From Symsagittifera roscoffensis (taxonomy: Eukaryota; Xenacoelomorpha; Acoela; Convolutidae): 64,000 bases of DNA. This document shows positions 36,081 to 48,264 of this stretch, piece after piece. Positions within the stretch are counted from its first letter, which is position 1, and each line of letters starts with the position of its first letter. A program made the translations under genes and the position numbers. The notes under the pieces are model-generated. The model was given only the letters and a program-made list of their open reading frames with translations. It ran no database searches and had not been told where the DNA came from. The DNA lies in NCBI RefSeq assembly GCF_963678635.1, contig NC_087063.1, positions 63,161,290 to 63,225,289 of the forward strand. Reading direction: 5' to 3'.

Positions 36081-36199
36081 TGTTCTAAAAGGGAAGAAGA
36101 ATTTATTGATTGAACATTTAAACTAAACAAGTATACAAAAGTCCTAAAAAATTATTGTAGAAATTTGTATAGCCTATTGTCTTTTCAGTGTATCTATCG

Positions 36200-37160
36200 T
36201 AATTATGAACTAGTTCTGTGTAGATAGATGGAAGTGGAAATAATTAAACGGTTATTTCTGGTGGAGATACTAGCGATGGGTGATGTACTAAAGTGTTTGG
36301 TTTTACTGTATTTCAAATTAGGGAACTAAACTTCATTGCCAAATTGTTTGAGTGTTATATTCTTGACTGTTTTCTGAATATCGTGTCTATTTTGTAGTCT
36401 CTTCAATGCCCAATTGTATAGGCGACTACTATCGAGGTGTTGTCTAAAAAGTGGAGGTGGTGCTAAAAATGAGTTTCAATGTACGTTTAAGGGTTTTCTT
36501 GAATTCTACAGTTTTTGATATCTATCGTTCAATTGATTTGAATTTTTTTTGGGATGGCAGTTAATGGTGTCGTACATGTTATCAAAGTTGTCGAGGGAAG
36601 AAGTAGTGTTTTTGGTATTGAAAAGCTTGTATCTGGGGGATTTCTTTTGATTCACCTACAAGGTTTGGTTCCCTTTAAGAAAATATCCAATTGAGGAGTC
36701 TATTCGAGGAGATGGGGGGAAATTAGGCGAATTGTCAAGATTTCATTCGAAAATATGTGTTGAACGTAGATAATTTGACGGAATAATTGTTGTTTTCTAC
36801 ATGATGTTAAACTTACAGATGGAGGGGTGCTTTGTACTGTACTACGTGAGAGATCTAGGCGAATGATGTTGGTGATGAGTTTATGTTGAGTTGAAACCTT
36901 GGTGTTGTTAGGGTGCTATTTCGTAAATTATTTGTCTGTCAATTACAATTGTTGGGATTTGTATTTGGCTTTGGTGCAATTTAGGTCTTGTTGTAATGAG
37001 GGGTAACGATGTGCTAGTTTTAATGGTTCGGACAACGATGCGTGTTTTTCTTCAACGGTATAAGGGACTTTCTACGTAAGGTATACGGGTCGATGAGTGA
37101 GGTTAGTTTGCTCGACTTGATGTAGGTGTTGACTTGAAGTTTCGGGGTAGGTTAGTAGGC
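36200..37160 (-). pseudogene. Relic of the Pro/Ser/Thr-rich ORF of element 1
   Basis: At 36361-36480 the DNA matches 54835-54930 of element 2 (ATCTTG...TATTGTAATCTATTGAGTGCC against TTTTGTAGTCTCTTCAATGCC, then a GG-rich block). This places the same ORF between pol and env here. The frame is broken throughout. Coordinates of the ends are approximate. Confidence 0.45.
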
Positions 37161-37400
37161 GGGAAATCTTTTATCGGTGTTGGTTCAGCAACTTTGACTT
37201 TTAATTTCAATTTTTTTCTAAGATGTTTGTTAATTCAATTGTTACTAATAAAACGATTACTGCATTCTTGGTAGTTTTATAGAGGGTCAAGATGAGGAAA
37301 GCTATAAAAGTTTAAGAAACGATAAAAATTTTTAAAACGTCTTTTTTGCTCAGCAAATTGTGTATTCCTTAGGAAATAATATTCAGTTTCATACCTGTTA
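37161..37400 (-). other. Leader intron-like segment of element 1 with a conserved donor
   Basis: On the minus strand CTTAACAG/GTATGA (intron start 37394) is the counterpart of ATTCACAG/GTAAGA in element 2 (55936) and in its duplicate (59677), with the flank TCCCAAA-CAT-(A/G)ACCAC shared. A YTNAY-type TACTAAC lies about 230 bp downstream near 37155. The acceptor is no longer clear. Confidence 0.4.
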
Positions 37401-38150
37401 AGGTGGTTGATGGTTTGGGATAGAGGAAGGTAGGTTTGATTTAAGTATTATAAATTCATAAACTGTTCACAAAAAGCTATGAAATTTTTTATTAAAAACT
37501 CGAAAAGGTCGTTTCAATTAAAGATACAAAGCTAAGTTTTTGGGGAATTTTGTTTAAAAATGGAAAACAGATGTTTTGAGAGTTTGCAGATCTGAGTCTA
37601 GAGTTAAGAATGAAAAGTTGGTTTGTTTGCCAGTTTTTTCAAATTGTTCAGAGTTTCAACAAGTGATGTGGTTTTGAAGAGTTTGGGTGAAGGTAAGTCT
37701 AGATTCATAGGTATGAAGTTTCTGATTCATGTTTTCTTTTAATTGATGACCAGAAGATTTTTAAAGATTGGTTGGCTTCATGCTAAGTTTTTGTGTCGTT
37801 TTTTTTTCTTTAGGCTAAGTTAATTTTTTTCCTTTTGCTAGTTTTCTGGGTCTAAAGGTATTCAAAATTGTTGATTTTCCCTTGAATTGATAGAAGGGGG
37901 TTGCACCTTGAAATGATATTTTGTTAATTTGTCAAACATAGGAGTAATATCCGCTTATAATACCGTGGCGTTGAATGAAGAATAAGATAATATCGAGTGT
38001 TATGATTGGTTGATTTTGAAATGAGTTTTTCTGAGAAATAGAAATAATGAAATGTGGGTATAAGTGTTAAAAATATGTTTTAAGTGATCTACTTTGTATG
38101 TGATGAAAGCTTTTGTTGTTCGTTTTTGTAGACAACAGTAGTGATTGTAC
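37401..38150 (-). other. Degraded leader region of element 1
   Basis: AT-rich, without usable frames. By position it corresponds to 55940-56550 of element 2, but similarity is weak beyond the donor. Nothing else is supported. Confidence 0.35.
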
Positions 38151-39094
38151 TAATTAATCAGAGGGTTGTTGGAATTCTACTTTCTTTAATATTTAGATTT
38201 GGGAATAAAGATTTTGTATTTTTCCTTGGTTGATTGCAGAGGCGAGTTGCTTGACGTTGTTGTGATTTTTTTTTTAGTGTTAGCAATTGTTCTTTTGTTT
38301 TGATTTTCTCTTTGTTTTTAACGGTTTGCTTGGGAGTTTTATTTGTTATATTTTTGTTGAAAAATTTTTTAAATAGATGTGATAATTTGTTTGGAATATC
38401 AGGTGTTTTGGGATCATTATTGCCTTCTGATGTTTCAACAATGTATAGTCGCGTAAAATAGTATAATTGCGTCAGCTCAGGAAGAGCGTACGCTTTTGAG
38501 GATTATGGTAAAAGGTTAGTCCTGTGCTCTAATTATTCTTTTTTACTTTGATCAACCATTTTATATGTGACTTCTGTGGGTTTTTCTATAATCTGATATG
38601 GTCCTTTTCTTATTTATTGCAATTTTTGGTGAGATTCTTTTCCGGTTTTTTCAAACTTGGAATCATACAAATGATCAAAATTTGAAGTCTGATATTGGTG
38701 TGAAGCATGAATTTGTTTGAGATTGAATATTTTGGGTTTGTAATAATTTCTTTGCATTTTTCTGATAACATTATGTCTTTTATCTCTGTTGAAAAACCAT
38801 TCTGTCTGGGTACCAGCTGCTGCTTTTCAAGTTTGTGGGTGATGAAAATGATTTTCTTCATGAATATGAAGTCATAATTTATAGCAATTGGAGTCTTTGG
38901 TCGATTCGCAATGTCCTTTTTCTTTTTTGAGGAGTTTGCTGTGAACATTATGGGTTTTCGTGGTTTTTTGTTAAAAAATATTTCGTAGGATGATTGTCTG
39001 TATGTTGCTGCGATTTGAGAAATTTATGCTAGTGGGAAAAACTTTAAATATATAATTCATTCAGAGTATTTTTCATCGTCTCTGTTAATTATAC
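38151..39094 (-). pseudogene. pol: Integrase C-terminal end and pol tail of element 1
   Basis: Just left of the gap the minus frame reads the end of an integrase domain (RQSSYEIFFNKKPRKPIMFT), matching the pol tails near 61200 in the right-hand element. The ORF 38948-38610 continues this tail and ends after a frame break. Two stops lie in the short stretch next to the gap. The catalytic core is missing, presumably within the gap. Confidence 0.6.
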
Positions 39095-39294
39095 NNNNNN
39101 NNNNNNNNNNNNNNNNNNNNNNNNNNNNNNNNNNNNNNNNNNNNNNNNNNNNNNNNNNNNNNNNNNNNNNNNNNNNNNNNNNNNNNNNNNNNNNNNNNNN
39201 NNNNNNNNNNNNNNNNNNNNNNNNNNNNNNNNNNNNNNNNNNNNNNNNNNNNNNNNNNNNNNNNNNNNNNNNNNNNNNNNNNNNNNNNNNNNNN
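39095..39294. other. Assembly gap (200 N)
   Basis: Exactly 200 N, a common placeholder length. Gag-like sequence lies on one side and the integrase C-terminus on the other, so reverse transcriptase, RNase H and most of integrase are missing. The same domains cover more than 2.6 kb at 56590-59256, so the true gap is probably several kilobases. The reported ORF across it is meaningless. Confidence 0.95.
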
Positions 39295-42000
39295 ACTGCG
39301 ATTGTTTGAAAAAATTTTGATCAATCGTTAGACTAGTATCTGTTTCGAGAAATTGAATATGAGTGGTTTCTATAATAATTAGATTAATCTTTTTTTATTA
39401 GGGTTTGATAATGAGTTACTGTTTCTGTATTGATTATTCTGACTATTATTTCAACTCTATCTTTTTTTGTGAAAATGACTGTGATTTTCGTCTATCAGTT
39501 GATAGTCCACGAGAATAATTAGAACGTCGAGATTGTAGTCTGCTATTACTAAAGCTAGAGTGAACCTGCTTTCCTTGAGCTGTTATTAATTTGAATGTTT
39601 CTATTTGGTAAACTACGTCCTTTTTTTCATGGATTCGTAGAAATATTTGTTTGGTTCTTTGTATTTTGATGGTCAATTTGATTTATTTTGTTGTTTTTGT
39701 CTAGCATAAGCATTGCTTTTTCTTTATCTAAGGCTATAAGAGCACCTTCTTTTGAATAAGGGTTTTCCTTTAAAAATTCGTGTTCCTTGAAATTTGAGTA
39801 TATAATTTGAGTGGTTTTTTTCTGCCAAATATTATCGGTGTCTTTGAATTTATTTTTGTTTTGAAATGTTGTTGTTTGATTGTTTTCACCTATAGTAATT
39901 TTACTTTTGATGCTTGTTCTAGTTTAATTGTGATTTCTAGTTCTAATTTGTCTTTTATAGTAGAGGAATCTTTATTTGGCTCTCGAAATGATAATGGATG
40001 CGATGCTTTCATTTTTAGTGCTACATTCTTGATTGTGGCGTTAAATTTATTGTGGCGTGCTCAATTAGGGAAAATGCTTTTCGAGTTTAAATTCTTGTTG
40101 CGAGTTGTTTTATAGTTTTAAATGGGAGTGTGCAAATTTCAACTGTATTTTGTATCAGTGCTGTGCCTTATGGGACCAATTCTGGTGAATTGGCGTTTTG
40201 ATGGGTTTTGGGTCTATATGTAATATTAGGTTAGCTTTGACACCGGTTAAATAATCTTCTACTGAGTATTCAGGATCGGTCTCTGCAAAAAGATTGATTT
40301 TTTTTATATTGGTTTCTATAGATGATCCATCCATAAGGCGTGGATTCATCATCATCTGAGTGATTCTGCTGTACTTGGAGTTTGTGTGAAGTTTGTAAGT
40401 TGGTTTTAGTACTTCATGTTGTTGTAAAAGTAGTGTAATGGAATTTCATTTCCCATTGAGCCGTTTTGTTGGCCTTGAGTATTTGTATAGTATTTTGATT
40501 GCATGTTGTTTATCTGGTTACACAAAAATGTGTCTTGGAGGGAATAGTTGTTTTTTTTGTCTTGATTCATAACGTCTGATTGGAAAATATCATCTGTTTG
40601 ATCTATTTCTTTCAGTTGTTATTTCTTTGATCATTTTTTTTACTGTTGTTGGTTTCGATGAAAAAAAGTTTGATCTTCGGAATAATGTAATTGGTTCCTT
40701 GTGAAGTGTCTAGATTCGTAGTTCCAATATTGCCGTGTGAGGTTCGTAGTTCCAATTAAATTTTCTTTTTTAGTTATAAATGTTGAAATTAGAATTTTTT
40801 GAAAGTTCTATCATTGAATATTGTGTTATGATTTAAAAGTGTGGCATCAATTGTTTACGGAGTTACCCTTAAAAACTCTTTATGTACTGAGATGGTTGCA
40901 ATTGCAGCAATTGAATTACAGATTTTTGCAGCAATTGAATTACAATTGAAAAAAAAATGAGACCATTCTGGGTCCAGTTCATAATCTGTTTCATCTGCTA
41001 GTATTTTTTCGTCGTCATTTTGTGGTTTAAAAGTTTCTCTTCCTTTTGAAATGATATCTAGGTTTTAATTTATTATGAACCATGCTAAAAAATAACCTAA
41101 TATGAACCTTATTAGGATTCTTTGTAAGTCAACTTTATTCTTTCGTGATTTTTCAATGGAATTAATCTATTATGCAGCATGCAAGAATTCTTGGTATGTC
41201 AATTTCAATCATTTGTGAGATTTCAACGTCGGTGATTGTTTCACGAAACGAATCTAAGAATCATTAAAAGAGATTATCTTCGCGTCCTACAGTTGCGTGT
41301 CCAGATGTTTGTGGTAGAGATATATAGAATGTCTCGTTTGTCTCCGATATTGAAACGTTACTATAATTGATGGAAAAAGCATTTGCAAAATTTGAGTTTG
41401 GTCGTTGTGAGATTCGATGATGAATATTTTTAATATATTCTATTAAAACTTTTGAGAAGTCTAAATCTATATCATCTGTTTGTATTCGGTGTGGCGGTTG
41501 GTTTGATGATTGTGGTGGTAGAACTTCAATGGTGGATATGACACAGTGTGAGGTGATTTTACTTACATCTGGTAGATAGTGATCATGTACTTGTCTTCTG
41601 ACTTCTCCTTCCGCGAATTCTTAATTACTTGGGCTTTTTCAATTTTGGAACAAGTTTTTTTATTTAGTTGCGGAAAAATTGTACTTGTCCTCTCATTGGA
41701 TCGCTTTATGGGTCAATAATAAAATAAATGAAAGAATCATCGTAAAAGTTATCGTCGTTTTGAATCAATTTTGTGCGGTATTACGGTTAACGTGTAACTT
41801 TGAAGATCTGGCGCAATCTTACTGGTTTTCGGATATATGAGCTTTTTATTCTATAGTTGCCTTTTATGGATGATGCTGTTGTGGCATCCGATTCGAAAAA
41901 AAAACAAATTTTGGATTCTCCACTGGCTTACGTTTTTCATGTATTAGGTCTCAAAATGTTGAAGTTTTTGTATTGTTGTTGAGTCAGATTCCAAAACAGC
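39295..42000 (-). pseudogene. gag: Gag-like region of element 1
   Basis: Minus frames give SKVLIEYIKNIHHRISQRPN near 41460-41400 in a run of about 120 open codons without a start (41640-41270). The ORF 40355-40155 (GSSIETNIKKINLFAETDPE, then YSVEDYLTGVKANLIL) resembles the capsid part of gypsy gags. The ORF 39676-39446 is Arg/Ser-rich (SRLQSRRSNYSRGL), as expected for an RNA-binding tail. Frames are broken between them. Confidence 0.5.
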
Positions 42001-43532
42001 GTTTTGTGTATTGGAAAATTTTGATTTTATTATTTGCTTTGGAGAATATCACCTTCTTATTGTTTGCTTTTTGATCTATTATATTCTAATTTTTGTCTGT
42101 GCGGTGTACTTAGAAGATCATTTCTTGCTTTTTTGATAAAAACAATTATGGAGAATTATTGTTTGTTCATTTTTCAAATTATCTCATGACATTAGTGATA
42201 GAATGATTGATCCAAAATCCGGCTGTTAGTTTTATTTGCACAACTGTTATTACATAAGAGTTTCGTGAGGTTATCTTGTTTCTCGGTGTAGATTGTCTTG
42301 AATAGACGGATTGGGTAGAGAGTATGGTCAGAACAATTTTTTACTGCTCTCAAGTGTATAAATTTTTTTAAGTAAAATTTATTATTAAATTATTGGTGTT
42401 TTGATTTGAGATCAACGGTTGGGAACACTAAATCATACTGCATAGTTCAGGTATAACTAGAACACAAGTAGATTTTTATATGCTATTTTAATTTTTACTT
42501 TTGCTGGAATTATTCTAAGCATGGGTCAATTAGGAGGTGAGGTTCACGTGGAGGATGAGTAACTAAAGTTCTTCGCTGTTAATCTTACTTGAGTTGGTTA
42601 GTCTTTGAAAAGTTTCAGTGAGCCTTTGGTCGTTGATAAGGGTTGGAAACCGAATCGTCAATTGAGGTCGTTAGACACTAGTTCTAAAAGATAAGGGTAA
42701 AATAAAAATTTTGAGTTGATCCAAGGAAAGCCTTGATTATCGAATATTTTAAGGACTAAAAAGTTATAGTTATGGATGAATTGTTAATTTTAAAGATTAG
42801 GTTTAAAAATATATATCCTAGGATAGTTTTGTTGATCTGATTTAAAGAAAAAATTTAGGTTTGAATTTAACAAGGATAGACTTTGACAAGGTTTAGTTCA
42901 AAGTTGAATAATTTAAGAAAAGGTTAGAATTAAATTTGAATGAGGTTAATTATTTAATTTAACTTTGTGGGTTATGGGTGAAGAAGAACAATAAGAAAAA
43001 AGAAAGTCCTCGAGAAGCAGGAAATTTTTTATATTTTGAAAAAACTAAACACAAATAAAATCACTAACTAATTTTTTTATTTTCTATTTGTTCAATAAAA
43101 ATAGAAATCAAATGTTTTACCAAAATCAGTGCAAAATAGAAATTTTTGAATTAGACGGCTGGTTTTTGGTCGACTGGTTCTTTATATGGTATTTTTATAT
43201 GTAACGGAGAGAGATATATAGCTTTGAAATGAATGCTCTATTCATTGCAACCCATATTAATGAGTGAAAATGTACTGCAAAAAAGTTTTTGTGGAGAAAT
43301 AGTCGTTGTAGTCTGGTTCATCGCTTCTCAGGAGGATCGATTTTTCGTTCTGGTTGTGACCTGGTGTCAGCCTGATTTTCCGATTGAATCGATTAGACTT
43401 ATTGAGACGTGGAAATAAGCTAAATGAATAAACTTTTTAATTTATCTTGGGAATAGGTGATTTGATTTAAGTTCTTTTTTTGTTTTTGATAAATCCTAAT
43501 TAGTGGAGGTCTGTTCGAGACACTTTCGGTCG
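42001..43532 (-). other. 5' leader region of element 1
   Basis: Between the 5' LTR and gag. AT-rich, no conserved ORF. The + ORF 43233-43418 has no support. No primer-binding site identified. Confidence 0.35.
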
Positions 43533-43945
43533 CACCTGATGAGCTTAGGTCCTGAGGGGTTTTCTCATAGTGTAATTTTGGTTAGGTTACACTGTCTGTT
43601 TGCCATGCTCTGTTTTTTTTCGGCCGGATAGTTTCGAGCAATTTCTTAGTCTAATACCAATCCTAACCTTAATATTATATCTTCTGGAATGAATAGATCT
43701 AGTAAAAACTGGAATTGTTGCGAGGTTTAGAATCAAGAACAGATTTTAGAGAGCGCAAATTTTTGCTAAGGAAAATTATTTTAATCTGGATGAAACTATA
43801 AATAGTTTCAGCCTTACAATGTATTCTAAGTTTTAGTCTTGGACCATGATTGATTAGTTCTAAGTCTTTTAGATTATTAGGTAAAAATCTAGAATATAAT
43901 AAGATATAATAAATACTTGTTTCGAACTGGTTCCAGCGAGTTATC
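43533..43945 (-). mobile_element. 5' LTR of element 1
   Basis: It parallels 31738-32135 over about 400 bp, including the hairpin TGAAACTA-TAAA-TAGTTTCA at 43791-43810 and TAGAATATAATAAGATATAA. The two LTRs differ at many positions, which implies an old insertion. It stops about 135 bp from the TRPM-like exon donor at 44080. Confidence 0.6.
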
Positions 43946-44080
43946 TGACTCCTTAGTTTTTTTTTATTTTCAACGCATTTTTTAAGAAAAAAATTTTGTT
44001 TCAGTGATAATTTATATGAGGAGAACTTTAGCTGTAAGATATTAAGCAGCTTTTTGTCGTGAAAAAATGCAAAAAATTAC

Positions 44081-44337
44081 CTGCGGAATCGTCATCGTGT
44101 TCGTGAAACTTGAATATCGTTATTTTTTCCTTGTAGTTCAAACATTCCATCAACCAATCCAGTGTCTGGTCCAGAGTTTCCCCTTTCATGTTGAGATCCT
44201 TTTCCGTCTTCTTACGAATAAGTTCTTTTATTCCGTCCTCCGATTTTTCAGGGTACTTAGAGTTTTTAGACTGAGGCTCACACGTCAAGAAATTGATATC
44301 ATCGACTAATTTCACAAAAACGAATTGATTTTTTTGA
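44081..44337 (-). CDS. TRPM-like channel, exon upstream of the large intron
   Basis: The minus frame reads GIKELIRKKTEKDL, then LDWLMECLNYKEKITIFKFH and HEHDDDSAG. The block LMECxxxKExITIFxx(D/E) is a TRPM hallmark in the N-terminal homology region. Donor CAG/GTAATT at 44080 is strong. The acceptor is taken at ATTGAAAATAG (44338), preceded by a moderate pyrimidine tract. The joined reading into the next exon is continuous in phase 1. Earlier exons, with the family's conserved first half, should lie to the right but I could not find them. Confidence 0.7.
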
Positions 44338-45619
44338 CTATTTTCAATAAAAAGAAGCAAAAAGTTATTCTCAAGCCAGTACATACATGGAAGAGTTTTT
44401 ATCATTTAATCAGTATCTCTTAAACTGTGAAATAAATCATAGGTTTCCATCAAATTTTTCGTACAATTATTTTCATCAACTTTGCCACGCTATATATTTT
44501 TAACCGGTTAGCATCGCACAATTCCTTAGACAGGTCTAGATTTTAAACTTAATCTTGATTTCCTTAGTCTCAAAAGATCTTCGAAAACACTGTTAAAACA
44601 GAGGTTAGTTTGTAGGAAATTTTCAGTGTGCTAAGAAAATGGTCTTATTAGATAACTGATCAGATAGAGGGTTTACAGGGTGTAGGCATTTATCAAAATC
44701 AGTTAGTTTCAAAATAAAAGTTAGTTATAACCAGGTTAACAAAGCACCAACGCGGGTATAATACGGTTTTCAAAGTTTTAAAACAGTTTGAACTCTTGGC
44801 ATACTTTCCGAGATTGTTTTGGTGCTTCTAATAGAGTAGGCAGTTATAGCTGGGGGTTCAACATGTACTGAGTCGATGAACGTACCGTGAGGTATCTGTG
44901 GACAATAAGGGATTAGTCGAAGCGTACAGTTCTGCTAGAAAACCCTAAACTAATAAACATAAATATGTATTAATCTATATACTCTGAGCTAAAAGGAATC
45001 TTCGGACCTCAATCATTGATCACAGTGGTACTTCTCATATTTTGTCTCTGGTCGTGATTTGTTTGCATGAGATGCTTTCGAGTCTGGAAAATATAGATTC
45101 GAGCTTCACACTTCGTCTTGCAAAATGGTTATAGCTTCAGAAACATTTAAGGCATGTGTTACTGCAAATTAGTGGTTTGTTGACCCTGATTAGTCGAAAT
45201 AGTTAATTGCAATAACTGGTCAACAATTCGATTAGTTTAAACGCGTTTTGTACTCCGAGTTGTGTAGGGAAGTGATGATTGCGTCTAGATGTTATTCATG
45301 TTTTGCTGCACCTTTCGAGCACCGTTTTCTAATAAGAATAAATTTCATGCTTTTTGAACTGCTCATGTTTTAATCATAAATTCAAGGTCATAGTTTCAAA
45401 TAAAATTGTAATTCCAGGTTTTTTTGCAACAGTGGTCTATTAGGATAAAACAAATTGGGATGTTTTTAAATTTTAAAAGACCGTTTGTATCAGGACGAAT
45501 GTTCCGGCTGAATTTCAAGCTCAATGAAAAAAAATTTTTAAAAAAGTTTGAAATTTTTTGAGTTTTTTTCAAAAATCGTTCCCTACACGCCCTATAAATT
45601 ACAAAGTGATAGATTTAAC
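44338..45619. other. No gene seen
   Basis: AT-rich sequence that would be the intron upstream of the 44081 exon. The minus frame stays open to 44405 but loses family similarity. No TRPM exon, repeat or RNA gene recognised. Confidence 0.4.
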
Positions 45620-45880
45620 TCATCGTACGTTAACGTACCATTTCTGACGAGTACCCGTTTCAACTAATTTTGAACAATTTTTAACACGGATTAAATTGGT
45701 AATCTTTAAAAATGGGATTTCTATAGGCTGTATGAATTCATGCAGCAAATTGCCACATCTTTCTGGTGGCTGGCTGACGCTGAAAAAGAAACGTTGAAGG
45801 ATGGGATGGTAATTTAGTAATGATTCGTGCAACACCGACAGTTGAAATTTATGGGCATGGGTGATTTGCAGCGCGAACAT
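45620..45880 (-). pseudogene. Isolated fragment resembling accessory ORF2/ORF3 of the env element
   Basis: The 86-codon minus ORF contains HEFIQPIEIPFLKI, matching HEFVQPIEIPILEF in ORF3 of element 2 (50606-50280). It is preceded by HKFQLSVLHESLL...FFFSVSQPPERCGNL, which weakly recalls DKFQLFSLTFHFLSPQERNL of ORF2. Here the two pieces lie in a single frame, whereas element 2 splits them into two ORFs. No LTR, env or pol surrounds it. It is either a leftover of a deleted element or a host gene fragment related to the source of the accessory module. Confidence 0.5.
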
Positions 45881-48264
45881 TTCGGTTTAAGTTTTTTATC
45901 ATTTTTTTTTTGCATTTTTTTGGTATATTCCCCTCACGCTATTTAACACACAAGGGGTGTGTTTAGCTTCACGTATTGTTTCAATATACTAATAGTATTG
46001 GCGCGTTTATATTGCGCGTTTGATATCCAAATCAGTCAGATTAGCAGTTTTCAAACCCCATAAACTGCGTTGTATGATTAGGATTAAAAAACAGTTTCTG
46101 AAAAACTTTAAATTCAATGCGAAGATTTCTATTTCAAAAGAACTTTTTCATAGGTCGTGTATGGCCTTATGTTGTGCTTCCAGAGCAAGAATTTTTGAAT
46201 GGCAGTTTAGGGTTTGGTCATTTTTTCGGTTTTGTAATTTTTTTCCGTAATTTTTTTTTCTCGTTCATCAATCTGAATCATGTAAATTGGAATTGCATTT
46301 TCCGAATCTTGATTTTAACAGTAGTTTGTTTAATTGGTAGGATCTTGCTAACTATATCCCCCCATTTGCTATCTTGTAACGAATCTCTCCCAATCCTTAG
46401 AGTAGATCTATGTTGTTGAGTATTATATATCTACTGTGAAATATTTTTGTCAATTTGAATTTCTATAATTCCAACTTTATTGTTCCGACTTTGAAGAATG
46501 TGACGGAATAATTGTGCTAGAGGTGATTTTTGTCTTCAGTCAAATTTCGACCTAACTATCTAATTTTGACGGAATTTTTTCTATCAACCGAAAGGTATTG
46601 TTGTCTTGAGCTCAAATTCAAAAAAATATATTTTACCTGCGATCAATTTTTGTAATACCATAGGGGTTTAAAGGTTGCCAATAGGCCCAATTTGGGACTA
46701 TTAAACGCGCGATATATTTCGCGCTATTGAAGAGTAAGCGGTGATTTAATCCCTCTTAAAAATTGCTCGAAATTTTTTGAAGCAGGCTATTTGTCATAGA
46801 TTCTTTGTTACTAGGAGCGAAATCTATCAGGTTCTTAAGACTTCATGAAGCGGTTGTGTGGGGGGTAGGGGTAGGCTTATTTTTTGAACATTTTTCCATT
46901 TTTTTCTCGAAAAATTCATCATTCAAAAAATGTTTCATTGACCATAAGGGCAATCAGAATAATCAAGGCGGCGCCATGATACGAGCAGACTTGTTTGTTT
47001 TCTTCTCGGAACAAAACCAAAACTAGTAAGTTCCCAAGGAATTGCAATTGTCCTCCATTTAAGAGAGCAGTTTTAAAAAGCTGAAATGCGGTAGTTAATT
47101 TTCAGTCATAGACGTATTACTGTTTTTGTACTCCGGGCATAGGTCCGAACAGTCTAACAGTAACCGTGCGAAATTAATGTTTGATTGATCGGTTGATTGA
47201 CGGTGCAGGTTTTTATGTTTTCAAACTGTACTATTTTTATTTGATATGTACCTACGTATCTTTCGGTTTCTTTTTTCTTACTGTGGTTGTGTTTTTTAAT
47301 GGTCTGTTTTTTGTAAATCGGAACGATTGCTTACTTTTTTTGACCGTCTTTTTTCTAATTTTAAAAGTCGGAATTTTGCTTTATCATTCATTTCTTTGCT
47401 AAAACCATTGGGTCTTCTGGAAGTTTCAGAAATCTGATGAAAACGTTTCTGCAATTTCCAAAATAACCGATGGTTTTAGCAAGCAAATCAATCAGAAAGC
47501 AAAAATCCGACATCAGAAAACTTTTAAAATTAGAGATAAGAAAAAACTGAAAAAAATACATACACAAAATATGATGGGTTATGACAGAATTGGTTCCTAG
47601 TTACATAGTATGATAGGTCAGCTTGGTCTGGTTTAGTAGCACAAGTTTGTGTAGATCGTGAATTAAACATTGTAAACCGTGAAACAGGTTATTAGCTCGT
47701 TATTTGATATTGCGGTTAAGTCTTTTCAGGACTTTCAATTTCCTATTTCGTTAAAATCCTGGATCAATTAAATGGTAAGTGTGTTATAGCTTACACAGAC
47801 TGTGTATCTCAATTGAGAAGGGTTCGTATAATAAATCTTAGATTCAATTTTGACGGTTTGGGAAAGTTGGTTTTGGTTTGTTTATCAGGGTTACTCATGG
47901 GTGATTACCACAAACGAGAACATGATAAAAAATAAACGAAAACATGAAAAGTTGAGTTGATACAAGTGATGAGCTAATAAAAGGTTTAATTTATCGGTCA
48001 AATGTTGTTAATTCAGATCAGATTAAATATACTTTTCATATCTTTTTTATTCATTTTTACAGATTTGATAGATTGCCTACTCTATAAAGATGAAGACCAG
48101 TGGGAATGTTCGATAGTTTTGGTGATTCGATCAGGTTCCGGGCTGAACAAAACTTCTTATCATACAATTTCCATAATTGAAAAACTTCTTACCATACAGT
48201 TCCATACAACTCCATACGTACACAAAATTATATGAAATCTCAAGGATAAGCATTTTGCCATATT
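45881..48264. other. No gene seen
   Basis: AT-rich. Small inverted repeats are present (AACACAC-AAGGG-GTGTGTT near 45943-45961; CGCGCGATATATTTCGCGC near 46706). The + ORFs 46020-46419, 46805-47026, 47181-47402 and 48002-48235 show no domain and are rich in Phe and Leu from T-runs. Confidence 0.4.

Larger units (their letters stand above)
31157..44080 (-). other. 12.9-kb intron of the TRPM-like gene, filled by an LTR element
   Basis: Donor CAG/GTAATT at 44080 and acceptor at 31157. The flanking exons join in phase (GCA, G+GA, GAC) and give HEHDDDSAG followed by DSLDKAIL, continuous family sequence. Nearly the whole intron (31738-43945) is an old env-bearing LTR element in the same orientation as the gene. 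The remaining unique intron is only about 580 bp at the acceptor side and 135 bp at the donor side. Confidence 0.7.

Noticed and set aside
39085-39324. 79-codon ORF across the gap
   Set aside because: It consists almost wholly of undetermined residues from the N-run.
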